Shown in pieces: positions 16,353 to 25,263 of a stretch of 53,179 nucleotides of DNA. Every line of letters begins with the position of its first letter. The first letter of the stretch is position 1. The position numbers and the translations under genes are program-made. Under the pieces are notes generated by a model. That model had not been told where the DNA came from, made no database searches, and saw only the letters and a list, made by a program, of their open reading frames with translations. This stretch comes from Bacillota bacterium (lineage in GTDB: Bacteria > Bacillota > Clostridia > Acetivibrionales > DTU013): contig JAFABI010000037.1 in the NCBI GenBank assembly GCA_023426125.1, positions 1 to 53,179 of the forward strand, read 5' to 3'.

Positions 16353-17192
16353 TTGTTAAACAAGGCTCTGATAACACTTAAAAAAAATCCAATGGTTATT
16401 CTCTTTTTTATTTTGGCCTTGGTCATTTCGGCAGTACCGATGATTTTTCTCTTGCCGGATATAAACAGAATCATGACAATTTCCAATGGAATACCGAATA
16501 GTACTGTCAATACTCCCGAGATAAATCCGACGGAAGTGATAGAAATGCTGCTTGCATCCATGAAATTGCTCTTGTTTTCACTGGTTACCTGTGCTTTTGA
16601 TGTTATTTTTGTTGCTGGATTTGGAAATATGCTGGCGGCAGCGGTAAATGAAGGGAAGGCTTCATTGAAAATTTTCCTTTTCGGAATAAAGAAATTTTTC
16701 GGTAAAACCTTGTTATCTGTCCTTCTGCTGGCTGCAATAATTTTTGGATTCAGTCTGGTCATTTCTGTCATAGCAATTCCCTTCACACTCACAAATGTAT
16801 TGGACAGTACGCTTAACCCTGAAGCGATGCTTAAAAGGCAAAAAGTGATACAATTGATAACCGGTGCAATAACGGTTTTTCTGTATCCGTTTGCGGTATT
16901 ATGGCTTCCTGCTATTTTTCTCGACAGAAATGACAGTGTTTTAGCTTGCTTCAGGAATGCGGTCAAGGCCGGTGTAAAGAAATATGTGACACTTCTAGCC
17001 GCAATAGCGGTGATGATGCTGCCCGTATTCGTTATGTTTGGATTCAGCAAGAATATATATTCCACAATAGAACCGTCGTTTTACATAGTGATGTATATAT
17101 ATCAGGCTGCTGTCATGCCGATCCTGCTTACATATTTGTTTACACTCTATAATAATTTGAGGCAGCTTCGCCCAGGATACCACAGTGGATAA
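16353..17192 (+). CDS. Polytopic membrane protein of unknown function
   Basis: No family recognised with confidence. The 279-residue protein has about six hydrophobic segments, starting with PMVILFFILALVISAVPMIF, and ends in a short basic, cytoplasmic-looking tail. The amphipathic segments KIFLFGIKKFFGKT and CFRNAVKAGVKKY resemble repeats of DUF975/YciC-like membrane proteins, but this is only a resemblance. The start is TTG, supported by AAGGGGTG seven bases upstream; no ATG fits. It is one of few plus-strand genes and interrupts the usual spoIIP-lepA neighbourhood. Transport, stress and sporulation roles are all possible. Confidence 0.75.
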   Translation: MLNKALITLKKNPMVILFFILALVISAVPMIFLLPDINRIMTISNGIPNSTVNTPEINPTEVIEMLLASMKLLLFSLVTCAFDVIFVAGFGNMLAAAVNEGKASLKIFLFGIKKFFGKTLLSVLLLAAIIFGFSLVISVIAIPFTLTNVLDSTLNPEAMLKRQKVIQLITGAITVFLYPFAVLWLPAIFLDRNDSVLACFRNAVKAGVKKYVTLLAAIAVMMLPVFVMFGFSKNIYSTIEPSFYIVMYIYQAAVMPILLTYLFTLYNNLRQLRPGYHSG

Positions 17193-17289
17193 AGAAACCG
17201 AATTTGTTAACCTTGCCCCAGGTTACTTCAGTACGATCTTTAAGAAGGAATACGGCAAAAGCGTTATTGAATTTATAACTGCGTTCGAG
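17188..17289 (+). pseudogene. Fragment of an AraC-type transcription regulator
   Basis: The frame from 17188 encodes NLAPGYFSTIFKKEYGKSV followed by IEFIT, which matches the second helix-turn-helix of AraC-family regulators (pattern SPSYFSRxFKKxxGxS). No start, no first helix-turn-helix and no ligand domain are present. It abuts the preceding stop codon and runs into GGGGACA repeats. It is a remnant cut down by deletion or repeat insertion. Confidence 0.7.
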
Positions 17290-17345
17290 TTCGCCATGTC
17301 AAGGGGACATGTCAAGGGGACAGGTACATTGACATGAGGATGTAA
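17289..17345. repeat. GGGGACA repeat cluster
   Basis: Two close copies of CAAGGGGACA, then GGTACATTGACATGAGGA. The block AAGGGGACAGGTACATTGAC recurs at 17645. Together with the following TAGGGGCG-type palindromes it forms a compound repeat that appears twice in this gap. Confidence 0.6.
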
Positions 17346-17387
17346 ATCGACTGCAGGGGCGCGTATTACGCGTCTCCTTGACACCCG

Positions 17388-17485
17388 GTCATTGCGAGCA
17401 GAACGTAAGTGGAGTGAAGCAATCTCAATGATGCTATCCTTGCTGGAAGTTGAGATTGCCGCGTCGCAGGGCTCCTCGCAATGAC
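17388..17485. repeat. GTCATTGCGAG palindromic element, copy 1
   Basis: Bounded by GTCATTGCGAG and CTCGCAATGAC, about 98 bp. Copy 2 is at 25150-25246. Elements with these ends are widespread in bacterial genomes and behave like small non-autonomous repeats. Confidence 0.75.
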
Positions 17486-17539
17486 AGCCAGGGAGCTATC
17501 CACCTTAGCTCGTACATATCACTTCACACGTTGCTATCT

Positions 17540-17742
17540 TGGGAGGACGGCCAATGGCCGCCCCTACAGGACCGCGGGTATCCTCCAATGATTGTTGCGT
17601 ATTTCTTCCATTTTATGTAACTCTTTATACAGCGCTTCTAACTGTCAAGGGGACAGGTACATTGACATGAGGACGTAAACCGACTGTAGGGGCGCGTATT
17701 GCGCGTCCGACGGAGTCAGGGGACATTCCCTGACTCCGTTAA
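17540..17742. repeat. TAGGGGCG and GGGGACA compound repeats
   Basis: An inverted module with core GCCAATGGC lies near 17550. Then follow GGGGACAGGTACATTGACAT (17649), a TAGGGGCG module with core CGTATTGCG (17687) and the hairpin AGTCAGGGGACATTCCCTGA. The whole gap 17290-17742 is repeats; no gene is visible in it. Confidence 0.65.
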
Positions 17743-17793
17743 TAAGTGCACATTCTTCCCATATCGTGTATATCCCAATATGCCTTGAAGTCT

Positions 17794-18072
17794 TTAAAAG
17801 ATACCGGCAAGGAATTGCCGCAGCTTTTCCAGGTCATTGTTGACATACTCCAGGTCAAACTGGAATTTCTGGTTCATAAAGTCTATTTCAAGCTTATTAT
17901 TGTTACTGCTTACGTTCAGGATTCTTATGCCGCGGCCTGTGCCGATAAGGCTGTTGACGGAATAATCGGCAGTACCTATTCCTGCGGTAAGAAGAACAAC
18001 AAAGATGACTACCGAAATGACATACCTTTGCCTTAGATTCCTGAGCTGTTTGTATTTTTCCACCCGTCCCAT
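17794..18072 (-). CDS. Small single-pass membrane protein, unknown
   Basis: A 92-residue protein of no recognised family. A basic N-terminus (RVEKYKQLRNLRQRY) precedes one membrane span, VISVVIFVVLLTAGIGTA, so the C-terminal ~55 residues should face outside. That part is polar, with NVSSNNNKLEIDF and FQFDLEYVNNDLEKL. It lies downstream of spoIIP but beyond the terminator at 18272-18298, so it probably has its own promoter. The gap 18073-18271 has only weak inverted repeats. Confidence 0.6.
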   Translation of the reverse strand: MGRVEKYKQLRNLRQRYVISVVIFVVLLTAGIGTADYSVNSLIGTGRGIRILNVSSNNNKLEIDFMNQKFQFDLEYVNNDLEKLRQFLAGIF

Positions 18073-18271
18073 GGTCCCTCCGGATATAACGAGGCACTAA
18101 AATATCCCCATACTATCTGGTGCTATAGCGAAGCAACCCTTGACCTGCAGGCATTTGTGCGCATTTCTGAAATAGTGCCGATGCACTGTCGCCTCTGTTT
18201 CAGGAAGAATAATTTAAAATGTTTCGCTGTAGTACTCGCTTAAAGTATGCCCAAAATCCTGCCAAACATAA

Positions 18272-18298
18272 ACAAAAAAAGGACGGATGAACCGTCCC
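18272..18298 (-). terminator. Rho-independent terminator after spoIIP
   Basis: On the minus strand GGGACGG, loop TTCAT, CCGTCC and then a run of seven T. Confidence 0.8.
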
Positions 18299-18316
18299 TA
18301 TGCAGCCAAGCACAGG

Positions 18317-19621
18317 TCATTTTTTATTTATAACGGTATTTACAGCTTCAGCCAGGTACTTTGTGCTCTCCAGGCATTCGCTCAGAAGGTTGCCGTCCCC
18401 GCCCACCTCGATAATCAGGCTGTCGTTGGTGATATGCTGATTATACCGGTTGCTGCTTATCCATATGGGTTTGGCAAGCCCCGGATACTTTTCATTCAGA
18501 ACCTGCTGCAGCTGAATGGCAAATTTCAGATTTTCCTTCCATTTGGGGTGCGGCAGTTTCTTGCTGTCGGTTCCAACCACAAACATAATCTGCGCGGCAT
18601 TTTTGCCGTTTATCTTTGTTACCGCCCTCAGCTTTTGGCCATTCCCCAGCCCGTCCCGATGGATATCGAACAATACCTTCAGGGAAGGATAGCTTTTTAC
18701 CATTGTTTGCAGTGTCTTCAGCGAGGCGCCGTATGCAGCAGGATGATTGGTATCGTGCACCGTACCGTTGTGAATCACATCTATGCCATATTTTTTAAGA
18801 TTCTTTGTCAGCTCCGCCCCCACTCTGACCACATTGTACTGCGGATTCTTATTATAGATGGGTACATCCGCCTTGCCCAGATCCTTTTCATTCAGCACAT
18901 AGCTTTCGGATGTATGTGTTTGGTAAATTAAAACCTTTGGGCCTTTTTTATCGAAATTTATTTTAAAGGGCTCCTTCAGAAGCTCATCCAGATTGATTGC
19001 AAAGGAAGAATAATTATGAAGCTCAATTTTATCCTTCTTAACAATGTCGCTTTTATCTTTTTCCTCTTCCTTTTCCTGTTCGTATAAAACGTAGCTTATC
19101 GGTTCATTATCCTCGGGCACCGGAGTCGCTTGAACCTCTGGCGTGGGGGCAGGAGCTTCGGGGGTAGGCGTACCCACAGGAGCGCTGGCCTTCGGAGTGC
19201 TTTCCACCGGCGACGGGGCCGGCACGGGGACCGGCGGCTGGTCTTGCAGCGCAAGCTTTTCCTTGTACTCTTTGTTGTAATAACTTAAAAACAGGGGTGA
19301 TTGTACATTTAGAATCGTCAGCGGCGTATCCAGGTCAAAATTAAAGATGGCCCTGACAATGCTCTTTATTTCTCCTGATACGGAAATGCTGATATTCCCG
19401 CTGTTATATATGGTATTGATGATCGGGAGGGATGCATTCATCGCAGTCTTAAAATTTTCTGCGTCGAGGTTTTCGACAAAGCCGTCATCCATGCGATAAA
19501 CCAGATTGCCAATGGTGATGCCGATCTGAATGGCAAAAAAAGAAAGGATGATCAATAATGGAATCATTAGTATTTTTAATGCCGTCTGTTTCAGTGATTT
19601 GCGCTTGTATTTGATCTTCAT
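18317..19621 (-). CDS. spoIIP: Stage II sporulation protein P
   Basis: Cell-wall amidase/endopeptidase that, with SpoIID and SpoIIM, thins septal peptidoglycan during engulfment of the forespore. One N-terminal membrane span (ILMIPLLIILSFFAIQIGI) is followed by an extracytoplasmic region, a Pro/Thr/Ala-rich linker (about residues 140-190) and the SpoIIP catalytic domain, seen in KVLIYQTHTSESY, VLFDIHRDGLGN and IMFVVGTDSKKLPHP. I choose the ATG (MKIKYKRKS) placed after GGAGGAAAA. The usual upstream gpr protease gene is not present. Shows that the organism belongs to a sporulating lineage. Confidence 0.95.
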   Translation of the reverse strand: MKIKYKRKSLKQTALKILMIPLLIILSFFAIQIGITIGNLVYRMDDGFVENLDAENFKTAMNASLPIINTIYNSGNISISVSGEIKSIVRAIFNFDLDTPLTILNVQSPLFLSYYNKEYKEKLALQDQPPVPVPAPSPVESTPKASAPVGTPTPEAPAPTPEVQATPVPEDNEPISYVLYEQEKEEEKDKSDIVKKDKIELHNYSSFAINLDELLKEPFKINFDKKGPKVLIYQTHTSESYVLNEKDLGKADVPIYNKNPQYNVVRVGAELTKNLKKYGIDVIHNGTVHDTNHPAAYGASLKTLQTMVKSYPSLKVLFDIHRDGLGNGQKLRAVTKINGKNAAQIMFVVGTDSKKLPHPKWKENLKFAIQLQQVLNEKYPGLAKPIWISSNRYNQHITNDSLIIEVGGDGNLLSECLESTKYLAEAVNTVINKK

Positions 19622-19912
19622 TTTTCCTCCCATTCCTTCTACAGAGGCATCAAGCCGGATTTCATACCATCACATTCAGATTAATACTCATAATTCAGGA
19701 CTAGGCTTGACACACTAATGTATATTTAAAGTTAACAGTATACTGCCATGCAATTGTAGCTTTTCATTCGTATATCCGATGCCATATTCAATCATATTCA
19801 TCCGGTTTATACATTATGACAATCCAGGAAAAGGAGCCGCCTCCGGCCGCGCAAAACCGGCCCATGGAAAACAGGATGGAAAACAGACTCCCTGCTGGTA
19901 AAAATAAAAGCC

Positions 19913-19941
19913 TTGATTTGCGCCAGACTTACAGGTATAAT
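19913..19941 (+). promoter_or_regulatory. Sigma-A promoter for a small membrane protein
   Basis: TTGATT (19913-19918), 17 bp, TATAAT (19936-19941), 22 bp before the start codon. The rest of the gap 19622-19912 shows no gene. Confidence 0.7.
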
Positions 19942-19963
19942 GTTCTGGCGAGGTGAAACGATT

Positions 19964-20125
19964 ATGCAGCAGCTTTACTTTATATTGGGGGTACTTGCAG
20001 CTTTTTGCCTGCTTGGCTTTGGACTTAGCCTTTCCATAAAGAAACACAATGCAAAAATGGCAACGGTGAAAAAGAAAAAAGGCCGCAAAAAATATATGCC
20101 TGAGTACAAGAGACCCGGAAGATAG
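19964..20125 (+). CDS. Small membrane protein with basic tail, unknown
   Basis: A 53-residue protein beginning MQQLYFILGVLAAFCLLGF: one membrane span, then a strongly basic cytoplasmic tail (KKHNAKMATVKKKKGRKK) ending MPEYKRPGR. I choose this ATG because GAGGTGA lies nine bases upstream and a promoter ends just before it; longer frames would start inside the promoter. A terminator follows at 20181-20216, so it is a complete one-gene unit. Its function is unknown. Confidence 0.65.
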   Translation: MQQLYFILGVLAAFCLLGFGLSLSIKKHNAKMATVKKKKGRKKYMPEYKRPGR

Positions 20126-20180
20126 GCAAACAGGCAAGATACCCAGTCTACTGAGCAGTAAAACAGCAGTCAGAAAATAA

Positions 20181-20216
20181 AAATCCCGGGAGGCGTAAAA
20201 GCGTCCGGGATTTTTT
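20181..20216 (+). terminator. Rho-independent terminator
   Basis: AAATCCCGG and its inverse CCGGGATTT flank a short loop, followed by TTTTTT. It ends the small plus-strand gene. Confidence 0.8.
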
Positions 20217-20297
20217 GTTAAGCAAAAACCATCTGTCCTGCATGGGATTCGTATAAAAAAGGCTTTGATGCATGAGTGGTCATTGACCGTAAGGCAT

Positions 20298-20535
20298 TCA
20301 ATGTAGGGGCGGCCATTGGCCGTCCGCCCGTGATACTACGCACAAACTATGAAATGGTGAAGGTGCGACAGACAAGAACCGCCCCCTGGCACATGGAGTT
20401 GTGTTATCACACAGATTGCATTTCTGCGGACGCGCAATGCGCGCCCCTACACTTTTCATGTTTAGGTGTGCCGTTCTGTGGCATAGGCATTGATATGCAA
20501 AAGGCATTTGATGTAAGGGGCCATTGGCCGTCCGC
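20298..20535. repeat. TAGGGGCG palindromes in inverted arrangement
   Basis: A module with core GCCATTGGC at about 20301, an inverted module with core CGCAATGCG near 20437, and a degenerate third (GGCCATTGGCCGTCCG) near 20520. The layout matches one and a half units of the tandem array at 5306-5862. Open frames here are artefacts. Confidence 0.7.
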
Positions 20536-20543
20536 CCGTCGAT

Positions 20544-23500
20544 TTAATCCTGGACCGAATGCCGTCCCTGGCCGGCAAGAGTATTCACTCCCCGCTTTAC
20601 GATCCGCTTTTCCTCAAGAACATTCTCCCGCTCGCTTCTCATATTTTTGAAGGCGGCTGCAAGCATCAGTTTTATACGGTTCAGCTGGTTTACCTCGCTG
20701 GCGCCGGGATCATAATCCACGGCGACGATATTCGCCCCGGGATACCTTCGCTTAAGCTCCTTGATCATCCCTTTGCCCGTAACATGGTTGGGCAGGCAGG
20801 CAAACGGCTGCATGCAAACGATATTGCCGGCGCCGCTTTTAATCAGCTCGATCATTTCCGCCGTCAGAAACCACCCTTCACCGGTCTGGTTGCCGAGAGA
20901 AAGTATTTGAGAAGCTTCTCCCGCCAGTTTGTAAATGGTTTCCGGCGGATGGAACCTGCGGCTTTTGGCAAGGGCTCTTTTCATCCCCTTGCGGTAGAAT
21001 TCGATGGCAGAAATCGCCAGGTTGTTGATCAGTTTTTTCTTCAGGGTTCCGGACAGGTACCTGTGCTTGAAATTCGCGTCATAGGCACAATAAAGCAGAA
21101 AGTCCGTCAAATCAGGCATTACAGCTTCTGCGCCTTCCCTTTCCACGATGTCCACCACACTGTTGTTGGCCGTTGGATGGAACTTAACGAGGATTTCGCC
21201 CACCAGGCCGACTTTTGGCTTAAGGGTATTCTCTATTTCAAGATTGTCAAAATCTTCTACGATCTTGTTGGCATTCCGCCTGAACAAGCCCCACTTCCCA
21301 CTTGCCACCGACTCCCTGCATTTTTCCACCCAGCTCTCGTACAGTAAATTTGCCGAGCCCTTGATCTTTTCATAGGGTCTTACCCGGTAAAGCACCCGCA
21401 TAAGCAGGTCGCCGTAGATAAGCCCCATCAGGCATTTGTTCACCAGCCCGGCAGATATTTTAAATCCGGGGTTCTTTTCCATACCGACGGCATTGAGGGA
21501 AATAACGGGAATGTGTTCCATTCCTGCATCCTTCAAAGCTTTCCGGATGAATCCGATATAATTCGTCGCCCTGCAGCCGCCGCCGGTCTGGGAAATCATT
21601 ACCGAGGTATTGGTCAGGTCATACTTTCCTGATTTTAACGCCTCGATGAGCTGGCCTGTAACAATAATGGACGGATAGCAGGCGTCATTGTTCACATGCT
21701 TGAGCCCTTCGTCAACAGCTCTTCTGTCGACGGACGGCAGTACTTCAAGCTTATACGAGGAAGCCCTGAAGGCCTCTTCGACGAACTGGAAATGGATCGG
21801 CGACATTTGAGGCGCCAGAATAGTATGCTTTGCTTTCATTTCTTCTGTAAAAAGCACTTTTTCAAACAGGGAATGCGGCACATCTCCGCCGCCCTCCCGT
21901 TTTCTTTCCTCCAGGGCTGCCATGAGGGAACGGATCCTGATCCTTGCCGCTCCCAGGTTGTTGATCTCATCAATCTTCAACACGGTATAGATTTTCCCCT
22001 TGTTTTGAAGGATTTCCTGGACCTGGTCGGTGGTCACCGCATCCAGGCCGCAGCCGAAGGAATTCAGCTGTACAAGCTCAAGGCTGCTTTCCGTTGAAAC
22101 ACAGCTGGCCGCCGAATAAAGCCGGGTATGGTAAACCCATTGGTCGACCACCCGCAAAGGCCTTGCCGGCCTGCCGAGATGAGCAACGGAATCCTCCGTA
22201 AGGACCGCCATTCCATAGCCGGTAATGATGTTGGGTATCCCGTGGTTTATCTCGGGATCAATATGATACGGGCGTCCGGCAAGGACGATGCCGGTTCCGC
22301 CTGTCTTTTTCAGATTGCTTAAAACCTCTTCCCCTTTATTCCGGATTTCTTGCTTGAATTTTTCTTCCTCCCGCCATGCCTTTTCTACGGCCTCCCGCAC
22401 TTCCTTCCTGGAAGTCCCGAAGCTGCGGAACTCCTCAAAAAGTCTTTCCGCAAGCCGTTTTTTGTCATGATACGGCAGAAAGGGGTTAAGGAATTGAATG
22501 TCTTTTTCCTTCAAAATGTCCATATTGTGCCTGATTACTTCCGAATAGGAGGTGACGACAGGACAATTGTAGTGATTGTCCGCACCGTTGTCCTCTTTCT
22601 TTTCATAAGGTAGGCAGGGATAGAAAATTGTCTTCACGCCCTTTGAAATCAGGCTCATAATATGCCCGTGAACAAGCTTTGCCGGATAGCACACCGATTC
22701 CGAAGGCATTGTCTCAATGCCCAGCTCATAAAGCTTCTTTGAGGAGCGGGGCGATAATTCCACACGGAATTTCAATTCCGTGAAAAAAGTATGCCAGAAA
22801 GGATAATTCTCATACAGGTTCAATACTCTGGGGATACCGATGGTGCCACGGAGCGCGGCATCCTTTTCCAACGGCTTGTAAGCCGTAATCAGCTTGTATT
22901 TATAATCAAACAGGTTGGGTATGTCCCCGTTTTTGACCTCCTCCCCGGAGCCTCTCTCGCACCGGTTGCCGGAAGTAAATTTCCTGCCGTCCTGGAAAAC
23001 GTTTATGGTAAGGAGGCAATTGTTGCCGCACAGTCCGCACCGTTTAAGAGAAACCTGTGATTCAAAGCTGTCAAGCTGTTCATAGCCAATAAGCGTCGTT
23101 GCATGATCTTCCTCATATTTTTCGCAGGCGATGAGGGCGGCGCCATAAGCGCCCATCAATCCCGCAATGTCCGGCCTTACCGCCTCTCTTTCCGATACCA
23201 GTTCGAAGCTTCGCAGTACGGCGTCATTATAGAAGGTTCCTCCCTGAACGATAATCCTGTTTCCCAGTTCCCTGGGATCCCTGATTTTGATTACCTTGAA
23301 CAGGGCATTTTTGATGACGGAATAGGAAAGGCCCGCGGAGATGTCGCCGACCGTCGCGCCCTCCTTCTGCGCCTGTTTGACACGGGAATTCATAAAAACC
23401 GTGCACCTGGAACCCAGGTCTACGGGCATTTTTGAAGACAGGGCCTCCCTGGCAAATTCTCCCGCGCTCATGTTGAGGGAATTGGCAAAAGTCTCGATAA

Positions 23501-24869
23501 ATGAGCCGCAGCCGGAAGAGCAGGCTTCATTGAGCATAATGCTGTCAATTACACCGTTTTTCACATGCATGCATTTCATATCCTGCCCGCCGATGTCGAG
23601 GATGAACTCGACCCCCGGCAGGAACCGGCCTGCAGCCTTGTAATGCGCAATGGTCTCTATCTCGCCGATATCCACCCGAAGAGCGGTCTTTATCAGGCTC
23701 TCGCCATAGCCGGTAACCGTGGAATTTGCTATATACGCGCCTTCGGGAAGAAGCCCATACAGTTTTTTCAGATTGTTTACAACGGAGTTCAAAGGGCTGC
23801 CTTCATTGCTTCCATAAAAGGAATAAAGCAGAACTCCTTCCTTATCGGTCAATACCAGCTTGGTCGTGGTAGATCCGGCATCAATGCCGAGAAAGCAGGC
23901 TCCCTTATGATCTTCCAGGCTTTTTCGCATCACCTTGCTTGCAGCATGTCTTGCCTTGAATTCTTCCAGTTCCCGGGGGTTTTCGAAAAGCGGCTTCAAT
24001 CTTTCCACTTCATGGACCGAAACCTCATTCAACACCGGAAGCTTTTTTTGTAATCCCTTAAACGTCGTATAGGGCTGGTCCTTTGAAGACAATGCGGCGC
24101 CCACCGCGATAAACAGCTGGGAATTCTCCGGGAAGATCACCTGGCTTTCCTTTAAGCCAAGGGTTTCAACAAACCTTTGCCGCAGCTGGGAAAGGAAAAA
24201 CAGGGGACCGCCCAAAAAAGCGATATTACCCCGGATAGGCTTGCCGCAAGCCAGCCCGCTTATGGTCTGATTCACCACCGACTGGAATACCGAAGCGGCG
24301 ATATCCTCCCGCGCGGCTCCCTCATTTAACAGCGGCTGTATATCCGTTTTGGCGAATACGCCGCACCGTGCCGCAATGGAATAAATCACCTTGTAGCCTT
24401 TCGCCAGTTCGTTCAGGCCTGAAGCATCCGTTTGAAGCAGCGCGGCCATTTGATCGATGAACGCGCCGGTGCCGCCTGCACAGGTGCCGTTCATCCTCTG
24501 GTCCATGCCGCCGTCGAAATAGGTGATTTTCGCATCCTCTCCGCCCAGCTCGATGGCGACGTCCGTTTCAGGGATCAGGCACTCCACGGCGGAAGTCCCC
24601 GCAATGACCTCCTGAATAAAAGGCAAGTCCAGCCATTGGGAAACGGAAATGCCTCCCGAGCCGGTGATCATTACGGTTGCATCCTCATCAATGAACTCAT
24701 TGCATGCGTTATCCACCAGCTCAAAAATCGTTTTTCGTATATCGGAAAAATGTCTTTGATAATTGCTGTAAATTATCTTATCATTTTTATCCAGTACTAC
24801 CAGCTTTACCGTGGTGGAACCCACGTCAATCCCCATGTGCAAAAGCTTTCTCATAAACCGTACAGCCAT
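20544..24869 (-). CDS. Large acyl-CoA dehydratase activase-related protein (two ASKHA domains + DUF2229)
   Basis: A 1441-residue protein of the 2-hydroxyglutaryl-CoA dehydratase activator (HgdC/BadF/BcrA) superfamily. Two ATPase domains occur in tandem, each opening with a phosphate motif: MGIDVGSTTVKLVVLD near residue 12 and FLGIDAGSTTTKLVLTD near 327. Each has a Cys-containing Fe-S/activation loop (GTCAGGTGAFIDQMA and EACSSGCGSFIETFA). The C-terminal half is the DUF2229/HgdB-like region with many Cys, e.g. KRCGLCGNNCLLTI and SQTGGGCRATNYIGF. Such fusions are common in anaerobes; the substrate is not established. The ATG five codons in is an equally good start. It lies alone between repeats, with no dehydratase subunit genes beside it. 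Confidence 0.85.
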   Translation of the reverse strand: MAVRFMRKLLHMGIDVGSTTVKLVVLDKNDKIIYSNYQRHFSDIRKTIFELVDNACNEFIDEDATVMITGSGGISVSQWLDLPFIQEVIAGTSAVECLIPETDVAIELGGEDAKITYFDGGMDQRMNGTCAGGTGAFIDQMAALLQTDASGLNELAKGYKVIYSIAARCGVFAKTDIQPLLNEGAAREDIAASVFQSVVNQTISGLACGKPIRGNIAFLGGPLFFLSQLRQRFVETLGLKESQVIFPENSQLFIAVGAALSSKDQPYTTFKGLQKKLPVLNEVSVHEVERLKPLFENPRELEEFKARHAASKVMRKSLEDHKGACFLGIDAGSTTTKLVLTDKEGVLLYSFYGSNEGSPLNSVVNNLKKLYGLLPEGAYIANSTVTGYGESLIKTALRVDIGEIETIAHYKAAGRFLPGVEFILDIGGQDMKCMHVKNGVIDSIMLNEACSSGCGSFIETFANSLNMSAGEFAREALSSKMPVDLGSRCTVFMNSRVKQAQKEGATVGDISAGLSYSVIKNALFKVIKIRDPRELGNRIIVQGGTFYNDAVLRSFELVSEREAVRPDIAGLMGAYGAALIACEKYEEDHATTLIGYEQLDSFESQVSLKRCGLCGNNCLLTINVFQDGRKFTSGNRCERGSGEEVKNGDIPNLFDYKYKLITAYKPLEKDAALRGTIGIPRVLNLYENYPFWHTFFTELKFRVELSPRSSKKLYELGIETMPSESVCYPAKLVHGHIMSLISKGVKTIFYPCLPYEKKEDNGADNHYNCPVVTSYSEVIRHNMDILKEKDIQFLNPFLPYHDKKRLAERLFEEFRSFGTSRKEVREAVEKAWREEEKFKQEIRNKGEEVLSNLKKTGGTGIVLAGRPYHIDPEINHGIPNIITGYGMAVLTEDSVAHLGRPARPLRVVDQWVYHTRLYSAASCVSTESSLELVQLNSFGCGLDAVTTDQVQEILQNKGKIYTVLKIDEINNLGAARIRIRSLMAALEERKREGGGDVPHSLFEKVLFTEEMKAKHTILAPQMSPIHFQFVEEAFRASSYKLEVLPSVDRRAVDEGLKHVNNDACYPSIIVTGQLIEALKSGKYDLTNTSVMISQTGGGCRATNYIGFIRKALKDAGMEHIPVISLNAVGMEKNPGFKISAGLVNKCLMGLIYGDLLMRVLYRVRPYEKIKGSANLLYESWVEKCRESVASGKWGLFRRNANKIVEDFDNLEIENTLKPKVGLVGEILVKFHPTANNSVVDIVEREGAEAVMPDLTDFLLYCAYDANFKHRYLSGTLKKKLINNLAISAIEFYRKGMKRALAKSRRFHPPETIYKLAGEASQILSLGNQTGEGWFLTAEMIELIKSGAGNIVCMQPFACLPNHVTGKGMIKELKRRYPGANIVAVDYDPGASEVNQLNRIKLMLAAAFKNMRSERENVLEEKRIVKRGVNTLAGQGRHSVQD

Positions 24870-25011
24870 ACTGCGGCTGTAACTCCAGACCCCCTTGGAA
24901 TCGTTTAATTAAAATAAAACCTGCTGTGGCAGGATGTCTCTATCATTTAAAAAATCTTAAGGGCGCCGGGCCCCATCGAATTTTAAGCGGCTCCAGCGCA
25001 GGCTGAACGCC

Positions 25012-25049
25012 TCAAAAATAAAAAGCATCAATACTAGATTGATACTTTT
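25012..25049 (-). terminator. Terminator of the hisS-aspS-lepB unit
   Basis: On the minus strand AGTATCAA, loop, and TTGATGCT form a stem followed by TTTTTATTTTT. It lies about 215 bp after lepB; the intervening 3' region holds a GTCATTGCGAG repeat. Confidence 0.7.
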
Positions 25050-25149
25050 CATTGTTCATTACTATATTAGCACAGTTCACGGCATTAATAAAGAGAAATA
25101 CTATTTCATTACGATTACCGCCATGTTAACTGGTGACAATTCAAGTACT

Positions 25150-25246
25150 GTCATTGCGAGCAAAACAAAGTGGAGAGCGGCAATCGAGTAAATGCTATCT
25201 GAGCCAGAAACAGAGATTGCCACGTCGCTTTGCTCCTCGCAATGAC
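25150..25246. repeat. GTCATTGCGAG palindromic element, copy 2
   Basis: Ends GTCATTGCGAG and CTCGCAATGAC, 97 bp, same family as 17388-17485. The interior is only partly conserved (AGATTGCC, CGTCGC, GCTCCTCGC). Confidence 0.75.
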
Positions 25247-25263
25247 AACCGGGGTACCTGCTC

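Larger units (their letters stand above)
24870..25263. other. Gap with repeat and terminator, no gene
   Basis: Holds the lepB terminator (25012-25049) and a GTCATTGCGAG element (25150-25246). The rest is AT-rich and shows no reading frame with a ribosome binding site. Confidence 0.6.

Noticed and set aside
18073..18271. Riboswitch before the 92-residue gene
   Set aside because: Only a weak hairpin (CTGAAA/TTTCAG with AGTGC/GCACT) is seen and no known aptamer motif.
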